From Apoderus coryli (Eukaryota > Arthropoda > Insecta > Coleoptera > Attelabidae): a stretch of 64,000 nt of DNA. Made by a program: the position numbers and the translations under genes. Positions 1 to 10,791 of the stretch are shown here, one piece after another (within the stretch, counting starts at the first letter, position 1; each line of letters opens with the position of its first letter). The notes under the pieces are model-generated. The model searched no databases, was not told the origin of the DNA, and was given only the letters and a program-made list of their open reading frames with translations. The DNA lies in NCBI GenBank assembly GCA_911728435.2, contig OU452208.1, forward strand, positions 5,518,001 through 5,582,000. Direction: 5' to 3'.

Positions 1-54
1 GACATTATGTGGGAAATTAAATTACGGAAATTTAAACATGCGGTAGCCTTTAAT

Positions 55-1571
55 CAGTGGCGGCTTGTGGCAGTTTAATGTGGTGAAGCATAACATAAAA
101 TAAAGTCATATACTTAATAGGTAGCTAAAATTAATAGGGATATCCCTACTTCGTCAACTGCATAAAATATAGGTTATGTTTATAAGTAGGTACCTCACCT
201 AAGTATTGTTTTCTTTGAAAAGTGTAATTAGTATCTAGAATATATTTACCTACTTTATAATATTACTAAATAAAACACATTTTATGAAACTGTCAATCAA
301 ATTACTTTTATGCTACCTGTTAGCAAATCATAATACGTCTCATACCAGATATTATTAAAAGCTGTGCTTTTATGCATTTGCCTTTATTTATATTTACCAA
401 ACATTTATTTAAATCTGGAACAGGTGTGTCTGTATATTTTTAACAAGATTTTTGTGTTCTTAAAAGGAGTGTTGATTAAAGAAACTTAACTTTAGTTAAA
501 ATTAAAAAATAAACATCATTTTTCATAATAACTTCGCTTACCTGACGTCAGTGTAAATATAATTTACACTGCTGATGTGTAGTACTTCCACTTGATTCTT
601 CCATATTAAAGTATGAGATATTATAGTATATTATATTATTAAAAAAACAATATTTTACGGTACCTACCCATTTATTTTTATAGAAATAGGTAGGTACCTA
701 CTAATTAATAACCGTCTATATATTTTTTTAATTTGTTCACTACTTTTTTAAATTTTAAACCTTAAATTAAATATGTAGGTAACTAAATAGAAAGACTAAT
801 TTGTATTCAAAATATCAAAAATCAAAACTTTAAGCTTCCCCAAAAATTACGTAAAAATAATATTAGCACAGGTATAGCACAGAGCACAACTGTGACAGCA
901 CTAGAAATTTGCGACTGTGATAGAGATAGATATAATCAAAATAATAATCGACATATAGGTACAAAACACTCGCCAAGCGTAGTCATATAACCTTATTTTA
1001 CATTAAATCTCTGCTGCATCTATATGAAGCGTGCTTCTTATGGTGTTTTTAATGGCAAGATTCGTATGCTATGCTTAGTACAATTAAACGCTGGCAACTA
1101 TGTTTAGACGAAGAGCGATAGGTGCTTGTATAGTGGGTATATGCTAGATGGCAGTGTTGCCCATTGTTGCTGAATTATAGATGAAAATGCTTTGAGGCAT
1201 GCTTCATCTGCATAAGAACGTGTATGATAAATAAATAGGCTATTGTCACAAGCACTGGCAAGTGTGTCAACTGTCGCACACAGGGAAGAGAGAGAAGCCG
1301 AAATAAATAATATTTTGCTATTATAACACGAATAAAAAATAAGGGAAATACCGATAGGTATGGAAATTAAGTATGTTAAATAGGTGTATACGATTAGGCC
1401 TGCTTCAGATGAAGACGAAATCCAAAATTACCGTTGTATGGTAAAGCAGGTTGAAAATTAAGTATACATTAATTTATAGTTTAAATTTTATATGGAGAAA
1501 AATAATTACACAATAAAATAAAATTAAATACTTAAATATTATTAAGTTTACTGATTATTTAGCCGCCACTG
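55..1571. mobile_element. Non-autonomous hAT-type element (1.5 kb)
   Basis: The left end reads CAGTGGCGGCTTG and the right end is its inverted form, GCCGCCACTG, ending at 1571. The flanking octamers ccttTaat (47-54) and cttttaat (1572-1579) agree at 7 of 8 positions, as an 8-bp hAT target duplication should. CAGNGGCGGC termini are typical of hAT elements related to ZMYM-type transposases. I see no transposase reading frame in the 1.5 kb interior, which is AT-rich, so this is an internally deleted or MITE-like copy. A second element with related termini lies at 2966-4643. Confidence 0.8.
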
Positions 1572-1579
1572 CTTTTAAT

Positions 1580-2965
1580 ATGTTTATTATTCATGTTTTT
1601 ATAAATATCTTCAAAAACGCTAGAACTAAGAAACTTCATCTACATCTGGTTCTGGAACTCTATTAACTCCAGTATTTGAATTGATGAAAACTATGATATC
1701 TTCTCGGCATTACTTCCACTCTGCAAAGATTTTTTAAACTTTTTTTCTTCCTTTCAAATATAAGGAAAGGTTTATTGTATTTTTTCTTGATTGCAATGAT
1801 TTGTTAGTCATGGAAAGTAGAAGTTGTTGGCTTGTGGATCGACGACTGAAACGTGGTCTACAAAGAAGAGAAAGTAGGTAACAATGCCAAAAATCAAAAC
1901 CAGTTGCTTCCAAGATCGTTTTTTCAATATTTTATTCGACAATTCCTTCGCATTCACGTACCATATTGCTGGTACCTTACAGCTTCTTACGTCTACACGC
2001 CTCCAATCGCGAGGTTCGACTGAATACGTGTATGCCTGACTGTTGTGTGTCAGTATAGGCGATGTCGCACGCATACTGGCGATAGCACACAGAGGGTCGC
2101 CAGTAGACGCGCGATGATGCGCAACGTTGTAAAAAATTGTCTATAACTACGCCGAATCTTATTCGCGCGGTTTGTGGAATGCGCGTTCAAGCGAGACTAT
2201 CTGAACTTCGCCTAATTCAACATTAAGCGTTGATCCACCTTATTTTTATTTCCTAAATAGTTGTGCCTGCTCTGACACGTTGTGCTTCATATCTCCCTTA
2301 TTTAAGGGGAGGATTTCTTAGGTCATTTTATGAAAAAAAGTTGGGTTGGTTTAAGTCGTCTCAGGGGACTTCAATATCCATCCGTCCCTGTTCGATTTTT
2401 CCAAATCCTGTGCAAAAGCTATAAACAGTTAGTTGTTTCGATTTTTGTATCCTTTGTTTCTCTCTTTCAGATCCACTTTGTGTATCGAAATTAAACAACA
2501 AAGCTTTGTTTAAACCTCTTTAAAATTTAAAACTCAGACAGAAGTCTAGACTTTTATAGAATTCAAATGAATATTTAAAATATTTTACGCTTATTCAGTA
2601 GTAGTTAACCCGCAACCGAAAACCCCATCGAGTTGCAGTGAGATTTATGGTCTTTCTCACCCTGGAAAATTCTGCCGAGACTTGCATAATATTCACCGAA
2701 GCTTCTCCGTTTTATAATACGGAAATTTTAACTAACAGTAAAAGCAATGTTTTAGCGGAACCACCGTCGCATAGAAAGGAAGTTCCGAGCATAATTTGTC
2801 GCAAACTGAAAGGCATAGCGAAAGCTAGGAGAAAAGTGGAAGCGTGTCGAGAGGGTTGTACTGGGTGATACTATAATGATATAAAATTTACAAACATGAA
2901 CTTGAAATTTAGCTTGAATTTTATAATCGTAGAGTAAACGCTGCTACGGTCTAATATCTTCTGAA
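1580..2965. other. Spacer between two hAT elements, with a CpG-rich patch
   Basis: No gene is firmly supported here. About 1960-2230 is clearly richer in GC and CpG than its surroundings (several cgcg and gcgc words), which could be a promoter or first-exon remnant. Two short reading frames lie here: 1808-2074 on the minus strand (listed separately) and 2638-2868 on the plus strand, 76 codons, basic at its C-terminus, with no motif I recognise. Confidence 0.4.
1808..2074 (-). CDS. Weak candidate: small ORF with a hydrophobic segment
   Basis: An 88-codon minus-strand frame starts with ATG inside the CpG-rich patch. Residues 1-52 are polar and basic; residues 58-72 (LVLIFGIVTYFLFFV) could be one membrane segment, followed by a short polar tail and a stop. 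The base composition differs from the AT-rich flanks, which is the only argument for coding. The run encoding the hydrophobic stretch also resembles a polypyrimidine tract ending in TAG (tttctcttctttgtag), so this could be an intron-exon junction instead. I do not recognise the protein and no function is inferred. Confidence 0.18.
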   Translation of the reverse strand: MRATSPILTHNSQAYTYSVEPRDWRRVDVRSCKVPAIWYVNAKELSNKILKKRSWKQLVLIFGIVTYFLFFVDHVSVVDPQANNFYFP

Positions 2966-4643
2966 CAGGGGCGGCTAGTCCTATGGGGCAAGTGAGGCAG
3001 TGCCTCACTAACTTTTTAACCAATTAACATTTTTTTACTGTTAAAAAATGGCGCACAGATTGATAGATTGTATACCTATTATACTTACGCACATCGCACA
3101 TTATGATTTGTTTTAAATTATCAAAAAAAAACTGTCATGTAAATCGTGCGTCCATTTAACGCTCGCTATCCAATGAGGCAACAATGCCCTGCCCGTCGGC
3201 GAACGCAAAACGAGTAGGCCAACGTCAAAAAAACATCCATACTGGCCGTAATTAAATAATTTTAAGTCAGAGGCAGTGCCTCTAGTCCCTATGTACGGAG
3301 AGTTGCCACTTTTAATTATTGTTGTCTACTACCACATTGATTAATATTAGTCTCCGATTTTTTTCTTAAACAGAAACTGATCAGCTAACATTTTTATGTG
3401 CTGTACCAAGTTTTTTTGTATTTAAAAATTTATGTTTACTAATTTATGTGAGTTGAGTTGATAGTCTATTGTATTGCTATAAATTGCATATTCATTCATC
3501 GCAGGCATGTACTCATGTACGTATTTTATTTTCAAAGTATTTATTATATGAGTACACATTCCATTTAGTTCTATCAACGTTAAACTTGAAACACATTAAT
3601 ATCAATTGGAGTTGCACAATTCTGTCTATTATAGTAGGTATTACTGCAGCAATACATTAATGTGTGAAACAAAGATGGAAAGTGAAGCAGTGCCTCTTCA
3701 TGCGTTTTAGATATACATCAAATTGAGTGACAGAAACAAAACATCCACGTCTGTCTATATACCCCTTCATTTACTACTTAGTGTTCTCTTGCTTTGACCT
3801 ATTGATCATACATTATCTTTAATCTTTGTTCAATAATTCATCTTTCTGTTTTCTTTTGCTTTCTTATGTTTTGATTATAATATTATTATAGGTAGCACCT
3901 ACCTATTTTGTAAATTATCATTATTTCTTTCTGGTTTTTCTTTATAATAATCGTAATAAATTAAGGGACACTAGGGACAGGCAATAAATACAATAAATAA
4001 ATAGGTATTTAGTAATTTTTCGTGTAAAGATTCTTAAAGTGAAGCATTTTTTTTGTGCTTGGATGTTCTAGGTCCAGGCTGTAGTGTACCAACGCCGACA
4101 GTATAGTACAAGTAAACGCATAAATTTACAAATGCAAAATTCTGGGGATATAATGAATTATTTAATATAGCGGCGGTCATTTTCAAAGCGACACGACGAT
4201 AAACTATACGTCGTTCCAGAATTAGCGAGGCCTATTCCAGATTTAAGTAAATATTTAATAAATATTGGCACCGCGGGAAAAAGTAACGGGTTTTAATAAT
4301 GATTGGTACAAAAAGTTTGATTGGTTAGCTGGAAGCGCGGAGTTAAAAAAAATATTTTGTAGGCCTTGTGTAATGTTTTCAGTATCTAATAATACTTACT
4401 CTAAAAATGGGTATTCTGATATAAAAAATTTAGCTCGTAGTCTGGCTATTTACGACAAGAGTGCCCCACATATTGGATGTAAATGTAAATTACTTATCAT
4501 GAAAAAACAAAACAAAATATAGCTTCCGTTATTGATAGTTCCCAAATAATCAGCAAATAATATACATAATATTATAATATTGGTAATCAACATTTTTTTC
4601 ATAAAAATCTTTTTACTGCCTCAGGACTCACGGGCCGCCACGG
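2966..4643 (+). mobile_element. hAT element with a transposase fragment
   Basis: The left terminus is CAGGGGCGGCTAGTCC and the right terminus, inverted, contains GTGGCGGCCCGTGAGTCC. The flanking octamers cttctgaa (2958-2965) and cttctgta (4644-4651) match at 7 of 8 positions, as expected for a hAT target duplication. The motif gaggcagtgcctc or close variants recurs inside (2993, 3269, 3690), and a single gcctcag lies near the right end. The element keeps only the N-terminal zinc-finger part of a transposase at 4265-4500, so it is a deletion derivative of a ZMYM1-like hAT element. Confidence 0.8.
4265..4522 (+). pseudogene. hAT transposase TTF-type zinc-finger fragment
   Basis: The frame has no ATG; the conserved block begins around 4290 with DWYKKFDWLAGS and continues KKIFCRPCVMFS, then GYSDIKNLARS and a terminal SAPHIGC. 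This W-x(n)-WL-G...FC-x-PC...W/NGY...NL...H order is the TTF zinc finger found at the start of many hAT transposases (zinc finger MYM-type 1-like proteins). The RNase H-like catalytic domain and the dimerisation domain are absent: the frame stops 20 codons later and the element's 3' terminus follows. An upstream block (IPDLSKYL) is in another frame, showing a frameshift. It is dead. Confidence 0.75.
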
Positions 4644-4651
4644 CTTCTGTA

Positions 4652-5140
4652 GGCTAGTTCTAATACATGATCAAGTGTCAAGCTGCGTCTTTGCCTATAT
4701 AGGTACATGTATTACCTATGTCCAGAAATATTTAAATTTTGATGTCATAAATGACGTTTGCCGATCAAAGAATCATTACAATTTTACTTGTGATTGGGAA
4801 CGCGCTAAAAAAAATTGAGATAAACCCGGATATAACCATGTTTAATTTAATTTTAGTCGGCAATTCACATTTGTTTACATTAATTTTAGTCGAAGATTCA
4901 CCTTTGTACTTGTATTTGGTGCACTTTTGCATTTGATTTTTGATTTGCGGTGTATACTTGTTATTTTTTGTTTACTGGTACTTTATGATTCTTGTTTATT
5001 GTATTTTTTGTGAGAGCTCACAGAGAGAATGCGACTTAGGTTGTAACATACCCACGCACTAGTCATAGGACTTCAGTGGGTTTGATATATTATTGTATGT
5101 AAATTTTTGTTTGGGAAATAAATCGAAAAATTATTATTAT
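4652..5140 (+). mobile_element. LINE 3'-UTR remnant with (ATT)n tail
   Basis: No coding frame is convincing. The stretch ends in aataaatcg followed by attattattattaat near 5118-5142, the same type of A/T triplet tail that closes the LINEs at 13.2-15.6 kb and 57.1-58.5 kb. I read it as the untranslated 3' end of a 5'-truncated LINE on the plus strand. The 5' boundary is not defined. Confidence 0.45.
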
Positions 5141-5363
5141 TAATTTAAAAAAAAATATTATTAAAAGCCTTAAAAATAGACACCTAGCAGTATCTTAATT
5201 TCAAAGGTTCTATATACTTCAACCAAGTTGCTAATTTGAATTAGCAATTCCCAATTTTTATATATTTTTAATTTTTTGCATCAAAAATAGAGAAGGTTTA
5301 GGAAAGGATTTCTATTTCAAAAAATTATAGTTTCCAAAATATTGACAATTTTACTTTTTTCTG

Positions 5364-5910
5364 TTACAATAGTAATGGGACCTTGAAACATATTTGGTTT
5401 AGTTGGAAACTGATCTTAACGCAAAAAGAGGCAAAACTTAATTTTTTTGATAATGCATTGATGTGCGATTTCCACTTTAGGAAACTGTCCAGCACAAGGT
5501 CCAGAAACCTCAGAGAAGGAACGACAGCAATAGTTGAAGACGGAGAATATAGCATCATTTGTTGCTAATTGATAGAAGTCTCTTTTTAACCAATAGCTCA
5601 ATGATCTTGGATATAGTGGTGAGAAGTGCAATAATTGGACGATAGTTTAAAGCTTGTTCTTTATCACCACACCCCTTGTGCAGAAGAATAATAATAATTA
5701 TAGATGTCTTAAGGCAGTGTGGAAAAAATCCATTTTAGAATGAGTTGTTAATTAAATTGGCGTAAAGGTTTAATGTAGTACATTCCTGTAGCTTATATAA
5801 AATTTTAAAAGTGATTCCATTCCATCAGTTCCAGATGCCATCATGTTTTTGATGTCTTTAATTGTACTGCAAAGCTCTGGAGTTTATACGGGTGGTAGCC
5901 TATATTTTCA
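5364..5910 (-). pseudogene. Non-LTR retrotransposon reverse transcriptase fragment
   Basis: On the minus strand, reading downward from about 5905, the blocks are TIKDIKNMMASGTDGM (finger region), then after frameshifts YRPI-like NYRPIIALLTTISKIIE with VKKRLLSIS, then near 5530-5400 FLDLVLDSFLKWKSHINALSKKLS, the thumb-side block that follows the catalytic core. The region with the FADD/YADD active site is missing, so there is an internal deletion as well as frameshifts. Family: Jockey-like LINE by motif style. It abuts the minisatellite at 6134. Confidence 0.7.
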
Positions 5911-6133
5911 TTGGTATTTGAAAGATATGAGAGCGGATGTCGGGAGGGGACTATATTATTCATCAAGTGTTTTCAAGATCTCAGGTGAGGTGGAGGTTAT
6001 ACTCCACGGAAAGGCCTTATTTCTCAAATCGTTGACAATAGACCACCTAAGAGAAGAATATTTCGAAATGGTAAAACACTTTGTACCAGGAAAACAGTTT
6101 ATTTTAAAATTCTTAAGTGAATGTGATTTACAT

Positions 6134-7068
6134 TGAACTGTCAAAATATTCGATAAAATTAGGAATATTCACAGTGAACTTAACTATCAAAATATTCGAT
6201 AACATTAGGAATATTTACACTGAACTTATCTATCAAAATATTCCATAAAATTGGGAATCTTCACATTGAACATAACTATCAAAATAATCTATAAATTTAG
6301 GAATATTTACGTTGAACTTAAATATCAAAATATTGGATAAAATTAGGAATATTTACAAGGAACTTAACTATCAAAATATTCAATAAAATAGGGAATGTTC
6401 GAGAACATTAGGAATATTTACATTGAACTTAAATATCAAAATATTCGATAAACTTAAGAATATTTACATTGAACTTAACTATCAAAATATTTTATAAAAT
6501 TAGGAATATTTACAATAAACTTAGCTATCGTAATATTCAATAAAATTGGCAATATGTACATTGAACTTAACTATCAAAATATTCGATAAAATTAGGAATA
6601 TTTACATTGAACTTAACTATCAAAATATTGGCTAACATTAGAAATATTTACAATGAACTTATCTATCAAAATATTCGATAAAATTAGGAATCTTCACATT
6701 GAACATAACTATCAAAATAATCTATAAATTTAGGAATATTTACGTTGAACTTAATTATCAAAATATTGGATAAAATTAGGAATATTTACAAGGCACTTAA
6801 CTATCAAAATATTCAATAAAATTGGGAATGTTCGAGAACATTAGGAATATTTACATTGAACTTAAATATCAAAATATTCGATAAACTTAGGAATATTTAC
6901 ATTGAACTTAACTATTAAAATATTTTATAAAATTAGGAATATTTACAATAAACTTAGCTATCGTAATATTCAATAAAATTGGCAATATGTACATTGAACT
7001 TAACTATCAAAATATTCGATAAAATTAGGAATATTTACATTTAACTTAACTATCAAAATATTCGATAT
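6134..7068. repeat. 46-bp minisatellite, about 20 units, with a 433-bp higher-order period
   Basis: The unit is about 46 bp and contains AACTTAACTATCAAAATATT followed by cgataaaattaggaatatt. About 20 diverged copies are present. Two distinctive variants recur at a fixed distance: cttcacattgaacataac at 6259 and 6692, and gggaatgttcgagaacatt at 6391 and 6824. Both give 433 bp, so a block of nine to ten units was duplicated as a whole. No reading frame spans it. Confidence 0.95.
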
Positions 7069-7198
7069 ATTTGTCCATGGGTGCATTTTAGCAACATACT
7101 TTTATGATAAACTTTTCTATCGTCTATCGTATAAACATGAAAAAGAGGATTGTCCGAAACATTTTTTAGATGAGATAATGAGGCCGATGTACGTAAGC

Positions 7199-7790
7199 CT
7201 ATGGTAGTCCAAGGTTTATGCTGTTTGTCCCTGGTAGGCCTAAGGGAGAAAGTATTTCCGTAAAAGTGGAAAATGCAGTGTCATCAGAGTGGTGATCGCA
7301 GTCAGTTGATTGACATAGACACCTACATTTTTGAATATTTTTCTCTGAGAAGCTTTGGCGTAATATAAGAGGAGCTTTCCCACCTTTTGTTTTTAAAGTA
7401 CAGTTTGTAATTAATGTTTCATGATCCAAAAAACCTGCACCGAGGACGGTACAGTCTACGATATTTGATTCAAAAGATGGAACGACGTAGTCGATAGCAC
7501 TAGATCTGGTTTAGGTTATTCTGGTTGGTGATTTAACATGCATGACCATACCAAAAGATGCAATAATAGATTGAAGAGATTTTTGAGCAGCACACACACT
7601 GGAGAAGTGTATGTTAAAGTCATCACACAAAATCAGTTTCCTATTTGGAGGCAGAGCCTGAAGCAAGCTTCGTAACTTTTGAAAGAACGTACCTAACCAA
7701 AAGAAACATGTGCAAGCTTCTCTCCCAAAAATTTGTTCGTCAAATTTTATGCGCGACGTTTCGTGCTCACTGTATACCTGTACCAAGTGA
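7199..7790 (-). pseudogene. LINE apurinic-type endonuclease domain fragment
   Basis: Minus-strand blocks in order: FFQKLRSLLQALPPNRK, then LILCDDFNIHFSS, MHVKSPTRIT, and after a frameshift VDCTVLGAGFLDHETLITNC. The D-F-N-x-H and DH motifs are those of the APE-type endonuclease domain at the start of ORF2 in Jockey/CR1-type LINEs; it nicks the target DNA during integration. The usual G of GDFN is D here, the N-terminal part is missing or scrambled, and no RT follows in frame. It is a dead fragment that ends close to the minisatellite. Confidence 0.75.
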
Positions 7791-7799
7791 AAACTAACG

Positions 7800-8560
7800 G
7801 TAAGCGGTATTATGGTGTTTTATACATGAGAAACATAATATAGCGAAGCATAAAGACAGAGAGAAAGGCAACTATCTAAAGCAACCTACGGTATTCCAAA
7901 AAGATAGTAGTAGCTATATATATATACGCTTATGCTCTAGCACTCAGTCATTATTCAAAGCTGCCACCCTTGTATTTTTAGTGTAAACTGCACTAGGAAA
8001 TAAAAGTATTCCGAAAAAATTTATCATCACAGCGTTTGTTGTTTTACTAGTATATGTAAGTCGCTCAAGTTTTATTTTTTGGTGGAACAGATTTAGATAA
8101 TGTATTGGCATTTTTGTTTACCAACGAAGATGTTATCATAATTGGAAAGACAGCGATATCCAGGTTTTTTTGTTATAAGTGCTTGTTGATACGTGGTTGG
8201 TCGATGATGTATAGGGCGGGGTGTCGCCATTTAAGTTAAATAATAATACTTTATTCTCTAACAAGTCGGAACACCAGTTACAAGTCAATTTGAGCTTAAA
8301 ACTAGAGTCATTTTTACTAGATTAATGCATTAATTATCATTAAATGATGGAGGTTAATATCAAAAGTAACCTATTGCTCTAAAGCAGATAAAATGCTCTA
8401 GTTGGCTTGTAAGTTGGCTTGTAACAATGACCTAAAACACGTTTTTCCGGTACAAACTTTCGTTCATTAAACTATAACAGCTTCTACATTATATATACCT
8501 ACTATACATTCATTATCAACATGTTATCATCTTAATAAACCCCGTAATTTTAGACACTGT
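7800..8560 (+). other. Possible LTR-like promoter segment and unassigned DNA
   Basis: No gene seen. A TATA run at 7914-7927 is followed about 30 bp later by TCAGT (7944-7948), an arthropod initiator-like sequence, and by aataaaagt near 7999. This TATA/initiator/polyA-signal order resembles a solo LTR, but I cannot define both ends or a target duplication. At 8347-8380 a segment (aatatcaaaagtaacctatt) recurs near 61790. Confidence 0.25.
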
Positions 8561-8968
8561 TGTACACTGAAAAAAAATCTAAACATGAACCCTAATTATT
8601 TGGTTTTTATTTGTTTAACTCAAACAAAATTTATTTGACTCAAATAAACAGTATTTGTCCGGAATGAATAGAGTTATTTGATTTTATTAAAATATTTATT
8701 TGGCCTGGGCTGCTTTGGTAGAAATGAATATTTATTTACTTTAAATAACAGATTAAAGTTAATTCCTGGTTATTTGAAACAAGTCCGACGTTATTTGAAC
8801 AAATAAATAATAATAAAATGAGCCGACACGCATGGCTGTTGGGATTCAACTCCATAGCTTAATATATATTTTGTTTAAATCCATTCACATTCAAACAAAA
8901 TACCCACTAAAAGTGGTAAACAGCAAAAAAATTCTACAGAATCATGCGATGTTGGTAAGAAAAGAGAT

Positions 8969-9004
8969 GTACCTGAGGAAGGCGAATAAGCCGAAACGTT
9001 GTAC
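8969..9004 (+). ncRNA. Hammerhead ribozyme motif (Penelope-type, short stem III)
   Basis: The core reads CTGAGGA (8973-8979), a GGC/GCC stem II, then GAAAC (8993-8997). Stem III is the palindrome ACGT, and the predicted cleavage follows U9000. Stem I pairs GTAC (8969-8972) with GTAC (9001-9004). Position 7 of the core may be any base, so CTGAGGA is acceptable. Hammerheads of this minimal type with palindromic stem III are known from Penelope-like retroelements. The sequence continues into a tail with aaccttaaaccccaag, shared with the loci at 23.8 and 55.6 kb. Confidence 0.65.
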
Positions 9005-9283
9005 CATTGACATGAAATAAAAATATTTCAAAAGGAAAAAAAAATCGCTTCTAAAATAGAACCTTAAACCCCAAGAGAAGAAAAGAATAAAAAAAGAAAA
9101 CGGAACAAATTATTTGTTTGGATAGAACAAATCACATATTTAATATAAAAAAATGAATAAACAAATATTTGTTTATTTTCTGAAGTAATCCATCTTCGAG
9201 AGGAGTTGAATGTGTAAGACACAAATAAAACGACGTCTACTCCACCAAAATATTTATATATTATTATGCAATCAGCATGCAGC

Positions 9284-9325
9284 GCCAGACATGTTTCGGA
9301 ACATTAAGTTTCCATCATCAGTGGC
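9284..9325 (-). ncRNA. Hammerhead ribozyme motif, left palindrome arm
   Basis: This is the inverted copy of the motif at 9896-9937 and has the same core on the minus strand: CTGATGA, a GGAA/TTCC stem II, GAAAC, palindromic stem III ACATGT, and stem I GCCA/TGGC. Transcription of the whole palindrome would instead form one long hairpin, in which the ribozyme fold would have to compete. Confidence 0.7.
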
Positions 9326-9895
9326 TCAAAATAAACAGTCACGCAGTCATTTAGTTAAAGTCAAACAGTATGGCATGGACTATATAAACGTATACAAACA
9401 TTTAGCGGAAATTATTTAAATAAAATATTATAAAATTAAAATATAAAACATTTTCTTATTGAAGAAGAAACTCAAAAAATTTTGCTGTCATAGTATATAA
9501 AAAATTTTAGTTATTTTTATAGTTTCTTTTTGTATATCATGGCTCAGTTTAAATCTTTATGAAAAATAGAACTTTTGAGAGATGGTAAACAGATTAACAT
9601 AAAAAGTTCAGTCAACTTTTTATGTTAATCTGTTTACCATCTCTCAAAAGTTCTATTTTTCATAAAGATTTAAACTGAGCCATGATATACAAAAAGAAAC
9701 TATAAAAATAACTAAAATTTTTATATACTATGACAGCAAAATTTTTTGAGTTTCTTCTTCAATAAGAAAATGTTTTATATTTTAATTTTATAATATTTTA
9801 TTTAAATAATTTCCGCTAAATGTTTGTATACGTTTATATAGTCCATGCCATACTGTTTGACTTTAACTAAATGACTGCGTGACTGTTTATTTTGA

Positions 9896-9937
9896 GCCAC
9901 TGATGATGGAAACTTAATGTTCCGAAACATGTCTGGC
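9896..9937 (+). ncRNA. Hammerhead ribozyme motif, right palindrome arm
   Basis: Stem I GCCA (9896-9899) pairs with TGGC (9934-9937). The core CTGATGA is at 9900-9906, stem II is GGAA with TTCC, and GAAAC lies at 9924-9928. Stem III is the palindrome ACATGT and the predicted cleavage follows C9933. All invariant core bases are present. Such a short stem III is unstable in a monomer; known Penelope hammerheads are thought to work better as dimers. Confidence 0.75.
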
Positions 9938-10297
9938 GCTGCATGCTGATTGCATAATAATATATAAATATTTTGGTGGAGTAGACGTCGTTTTATTTGT
10001 GTCTTAAATATTTGTTTATTTCAAGTAGCAGCACCTTTGAGCCAAGTACATGGCATGGAGTCTTTCTTCTAAATAACTCTAGTTAGTTCAAGCAAACAAA
10101 TATAGTCTTAGATTTTCGGGCCTTAACAAGTTAACAAGTTAGTATAAGTACTACTTATTTCAATCAAACAAATACTAGTTGGATATTTCAAATAAACAAA
10201 TTTGTCTCAAGTACATGGGTTGTTTGTCGTATACCGAAGAAATATTTGTTTGGTTCAACTCCATTTTTTTTATATAAACAAATCTTTTTTTCAGTGT

Positions 10298-10790
10298 AGT
10301 TTTATTACTTTTAAATTTCGTCGTGTCTACAAAATATTAACGTGTCAATGTAGCCCTCGTATAACAGACTTCTGTCGCGTAAATAATCGAGTCCGCGCGT
10401 TAGCCTTGTAATTTCAAATTCGTTTGCTGTTTACAGCTGCAGTCGGGAAGGGTTTGATCGAACGAAAATAAAGGACCGCGCCAAAGTAATCCTTATAATA
10501 TGTGCGGTAACTGGGTAAGCTAACCGGTCAACGCACTTAAATTTTCTAGGGCATCGTTAAATCATTTGCGAGATTTTGTCTTTAAAACAACGAAAGTGCA
10601 ATTTTTTTCCGCAGATCTGTTTTTGCTTAAAAAATTAAAAATTGATTTTTTATCCAAAAACAGTTGAAGATAAGAGGAAAGTCAAAAGGGATATAATATA
10701 AAGCTAAAAACGGAATTAAACTTTAATTTTCTGCCAATAATTTATCAATCCCTTCTCATTTTACTGTAAATTTCTTGAAAATACTGTAAC
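10298..10790. other. Unassigned spacer
   Basis: Nothing supported. The part at 10320-10560 is less AT-rich and contains several CpG dinucleotides, but I see no open frame or repeat pairing with the rest of the window. Confidence 0.3.
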
Positions 10791-10791
10791 A

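Larger units (their letters stand above)
9215..10006. repeat. Near-perfect palindrome, arms about 394 bp, 5-bp spacer
   Basis: Left arm 9215-9608 and right arm 9614-10006 are inverted copies of each other with a 5-bp spacer (cagtc) and about one indel. Each arm starts outside with the taagacacaaataaaacgac sequence, then the hammerhead motif, then AT-rich sequence. The arms are two head-to-head copies of a Penelope-like 3' segment fused at an internal point. Confidence 0.95.
8565..10296. mobile_element. CACTGAA-type TIR element carrying Penelope-like segments
   Basis: The ends are CACTGAAAAAAAATCT and, inverted, CACTGAAAAAAAGATT, each flanked by TA (8563-8564 and 10297-10298). Near both ends there are many short repeats built from AAATAAACAAATATTTG-like words, a pattern seen in elements with subterminal transposase-binding repeats. 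The interior holds one hammerhead motif (8969-9004) and a near-perfect 0.8 kb palindrome with two more. No transposase is encoded. Two larger elements with the same CACTGAA end and TA duplication are at 43107-45885 and 50444-53165. Superfamily not assigned. Confidence 0.75.

Noticed and set aside
5843..6136. 97-codon plus-strand frame
   Set aside because: Overlaps the minus-strand RT remnant at one end and runs into the minisatellite at the other; no motif.
6134..7068. Regular repeat array considered as CRISPR-like
   Set aside because: Units are contiguous, with no unique spacers, in eukaryotic DNA; it is a minisatellite.
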